Positions 6,459-7,735 of a DNA stretch of 7,735 nucleotides are shown in pieces. The translations under genes were made by a program, and so were the position numbers. Below the pieces are notes generated by a model. The model made no database searches. It was not told the origin of the DNA and saw nothing but the letters and a program-made list of their open reading frames with translations. Source of the stretch: Actinomycetota bacterium (lineage in GTDB: Bacteria > Actinomycetota > Actinomycetes > JACCUZ01); assembly GCA_030841195.1 (NCBI GenBank), contig JAVEDA010000114.1:1-7735 (forward strand), given 5' to 3'. Every line of letters begins with the position of its first letter. The stretch's first letter is position 1.

Positions 6459-7549
6459 GCGCTCTCCGTCGCCGGCCTGGCGAACACCATCCGCCCGTTG
6501 GCGGTCGTGAGCACGCTGGTCACCCGGACCAGGCTCTCCTGGCCGATGTCGTGGCGGGACCGCTCGGCGACCACCATCGTGCCGTCGTCGAGGTAGCCCA
6601 CCGCCTGGCCCGGCTCCTTGCCGGTCTTGATGAGCAGCACGGCCACCTCGTCGCCGGCACTCACCGGGGGCCGCAGGGCGAGGGCGAGCGCGTGCAGGTT
6701 CATGACCCGGACGCCGGCCAGGGCGGCGACCCGGGCCAGGTTGGTGTCCAGGGTGAGCAGGGCGGCACCGCGGTCGAGGCAGATCCGCACCAGCTTGGCG
6801 TCGACCTCGGCCACGGCCGGGACCTCGTCGTCAAGCACCTCGACGTCGATGCCGGGCTCGCGGCGCAGCGTGTCCAGCACCTCGAGACCGCGGCGGCCCT
6901 TTGCCCGGCGTACCGAATCACCGGCATCGGCCAGGCCCTGCAGCTCGCCGAGCACCGGTGCGGGCACCATGATCCGGCCGTGCATGAAGCCGGCCCGGAC
7001 CACGTCGATGATCCGGCCGTCGATCGCCACCGAGGTATCCATCACCCGCGGCAGCGCGACGGCGGGAACCGGGCGCTCGGCCAGGCCGACCCGGTCGCCG
7101 AACATGCCGAGCACCGCCTCGCGGCGGGCGCTGCCGAGGCGGTAGCCCAGCAGCCCGAGCGCGACGAGCGCGAAGGCGAAGATCGGGAAGGTGAGCAGCG
7201 GCTTGTCGAGCAGCAGTACCGGCCAGGTGATCCCGGCCGCCACCAGCACGCCCACCACAGCGCCCACGACACCGGCCACGATCTGCTCGGCCGAGTTGCT
7301 GCGCAGGCCCACCTCGGCCTGCCGAACGGCGGTGACGGTGCCCCGGCCCAGGATGCCGCCCAGCACGTAGCCGAGCGCGGACCCGAGGATCAGCCCGAGC
7401 GCGAGGACGTTGAACGCCCCGAGCACCGGCTTGCCGCTGTCGTCAAGCGACTCGGCCACGTAGTAGCCGAGGCCGGCGAAGAACACCACGACGCACAGCC
7501 GCAGCAGCTCGACGACAGCGCTCGGGACTCGGCGCAGTCGGGGGGCCAT
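6455..7549 (-). CDS. PIN-TRAM domain membrane protein (YacL-like), probable RNase
   Basis: This 364-residue protein resembles YacL of Bacillus and actinobacterial PIN/TRAM proteins. Four N-terminal transmembrane helices lie at about 13-32, 44-68, 89-113 and 119-138. A PIN nuclease domain (about 168-290) has the acidic metal-binding residues D171 (VMDTSVAIDGRI), E202, D250 and D268 (LTLDTN). A C-terminal TRAM domain (about 295-355; GDEVAVLLIKTGKEPGQAVGYLDDGTMVVAE) is a predicted RNA-binding module. It is therefore a likely membrane-anchored endoribonuclease; the RNA target is unknown. The start is uncertain: ATG 7549, GTG 7552 and GTG 7558 are all in frame. I favour ATG 7549 because AAGG (7564-7561) lies 11 nt upstream, a distance that is too short (2 nt) for GTG 7558, and because a possible short upstream ORF ends on it as TGATG. 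The stop overlaps the ispD start by 4 nt. It is the first gene of the PIN-TRAM/ispD/ispF unit. Confidence 0.92.
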   Translation of the reverse strand: MAPRLRRVPSAVVELLRLCVVVFFAGLGYYVAESLDDSGKPVLGAFNVLALGLILGSALGYVLGGILGRGTVTAVRQAEVGLRSNSAEQIVAGVVGAVVGVLVAAGITWPVLLLDKPLLTFPIFAFALVALGLLGYRLGSARREAVLGMFGDRVGLAERPVPAVALPRVMDTSVAIDGRIIDVVRAGFMHGRIMVPAPVLGELQGLADAGDSVRRAKGRRGLEVLDTLRREPGIDVEVLDDEVPAVAEVDAKLVRICLDRGAALLTLDTNLARVAALAGVRVMNLHALALALRPPVSAGDEVAVLLIKTGKEPGQAVGYLDDGTMVVAERSRHDIGQESLVRVTSVLTTANGRMVFARPATESA

Positions 7550-7581
7550 CACGGCCACGACCTTAGCCAGGCGGTTGTCAT
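7549..7581 (-). CDS. Possible 10-codon leader ORF coupled to the PIN-TRAM gene
   Basis: ATG at 7581 opens a 10-residue ORF, MTTAWLRSWP, preceded by GGAG at 7590-7587 with 5-nt spacing. Its TGA (7551-7549) overlaps the ATG of the PIN-TRAM gene as TGATG. That geometry is typical of translational coupling. Two of ten residues are Trp. The ORF is so short that chance cannot be excluded, and no promoter was identified upstream to prove that this region is transcribed. Confidence 0.35.
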   Translation of the reverse strand: MTTAWLRSWP

Positions 7582-7735
7582 GGGGGCTCCACAGGCGCCC
7601 GCTTGGCGAGGCGAATGGGTACTACCCGAGGCGTCTGCGCCTGGCGAGGTACCCACTCGACTGCCATACGTGGTCGACGGCGGTTCGGGTTGGACCCCCG
7701 CAGACGGCTCGTGCCGCCGCCCCCCGGCGGGGCGG
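7582..7735. other. Non-coding stretch upstream of the PIN-TRAM operon, with edge hairpin
   Basis: No recognisable protein is encoded here on either strand; in particular I see no CarD, which precedes ispD in mycobacteria. Besides the fold-back element there is a perfect 7-bp GC hairpin at the window edge, CCGCCCC (7717-7723) with GGGGCGG (7729-7735) around a 5-nt loop. It could be the terminator stem of a gene lying outside the window. No confident -10/-35 pair for the leftward operon was found. Confidence 0.4.
7612..7659. repeat. 48-bp fold-back element upstream of the PIN-TRAM operon
   Basis: The arms at 7612-7622 and 7649-7659 pair at 10 of 11 positions (core TGGGTAC/GTACCCA). Inside them AGGCG (7629-7633) and CGCCT (7638-7642) form a second stem with a 4-nt loop. 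TGGCGAGG occurs twice, at 7604-7611 and 7642-7649. It lies 60-110 bp before the operon start in non-coding sequence, so it could be a leader RNA structure, an operator or a terminator for something upstream. The structure is seen; the role is not known. Confidence 0.4.

Noticed and set aside
7582..7735. A tRNA or riboswitch in the leader because of the GGGTAC repeats and stems
   Set aside because: No cloverleaf, T-loop signature or known riboswitch core could be traced; only simple nested stems are present.

Overview
The window is high-GC bacterial DNA with dense, mostly G/C-ending genes, GTG starts and overlapping start/stop codons. The gene families (DUF4032 protein, TipA-type MerR regulator, the ispD-ispF-cysS-rlmB cluster with an RlmB carrying a long basic N-terminal tail) point to an Actinomycetota chromosome. 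A Nocardioides-like or related Propionibacteriales genome is plausible, but the sequence alone does not fix the genus.

Layout from left to right: (1) 1-840, plus strand: the 3' part of a DUF4032 protein, cut by the window edge. (2) 841-909: a convergent gap filled by a long interrupted stem-loop, probably a two-way terminator. (3) 910-1674, minus strand: a TipA-like MerR regulator. Its likely promoter has the 19-bp spacer typical of MerR-controlled promoters, overlaps the stop codon of rlmB, and would give a leaderless mRNA. (4) 1709-4158, minus strand: cysS followed by rlmB, joined by a TGATG stop/start overlap. (5) 4159-4205: a 47-bp divergent promoter region with a near-perfect 22-bp dyad and a -10-like hexamer 7-8 nt before each start codon. 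(6) 4206-5276, plus strand: an unrecognised three-helix membrane protein with a DUF3592-like loop and an extracytoplasmic domain. It sits against the grain of the surrounding cluster and its stop overlaps the stop of ispF. (7) 5273-7549, minus strand: three overlapping genes in the order PIN-TRAM membrane protein, ispD, ispF. (8) 7550-7735: a leader region with a possible 10-codon upstream ORF coupled to the PIN-TRAM start, a 48-bp fold-back structure and a GC-rich hairpin at the window edge.

The genes are mainly housekeeping. IspD and IspF catalyse two steps of the non-mevalonate isoprenoid pathway, CysS charges tRNA-Cys, RlmB methylates 23S rRNA, and the PIN-TRAM protein is a likely membrane-anchored RNase. 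The neighbourhood resembles both carD-ispD-ispF-cysS-rlmB of mycobacteria and yacL-ispD-ispF-(gltX-cysE)-cysS-rlmB of Bacillus. The main departure is the inverted membrane-protein gene that splits ispF from cysS.

I found no mobile element, CRISPR array, RNA gene or clear new defence or biosynthetic system. The points most worth checking are the divergent dyad/leaderless promoter region, the orphan membrane protein, the MerR-type promoter of the cysteine-free TipA homologue, and the leader of the PIN-TRAM operon.
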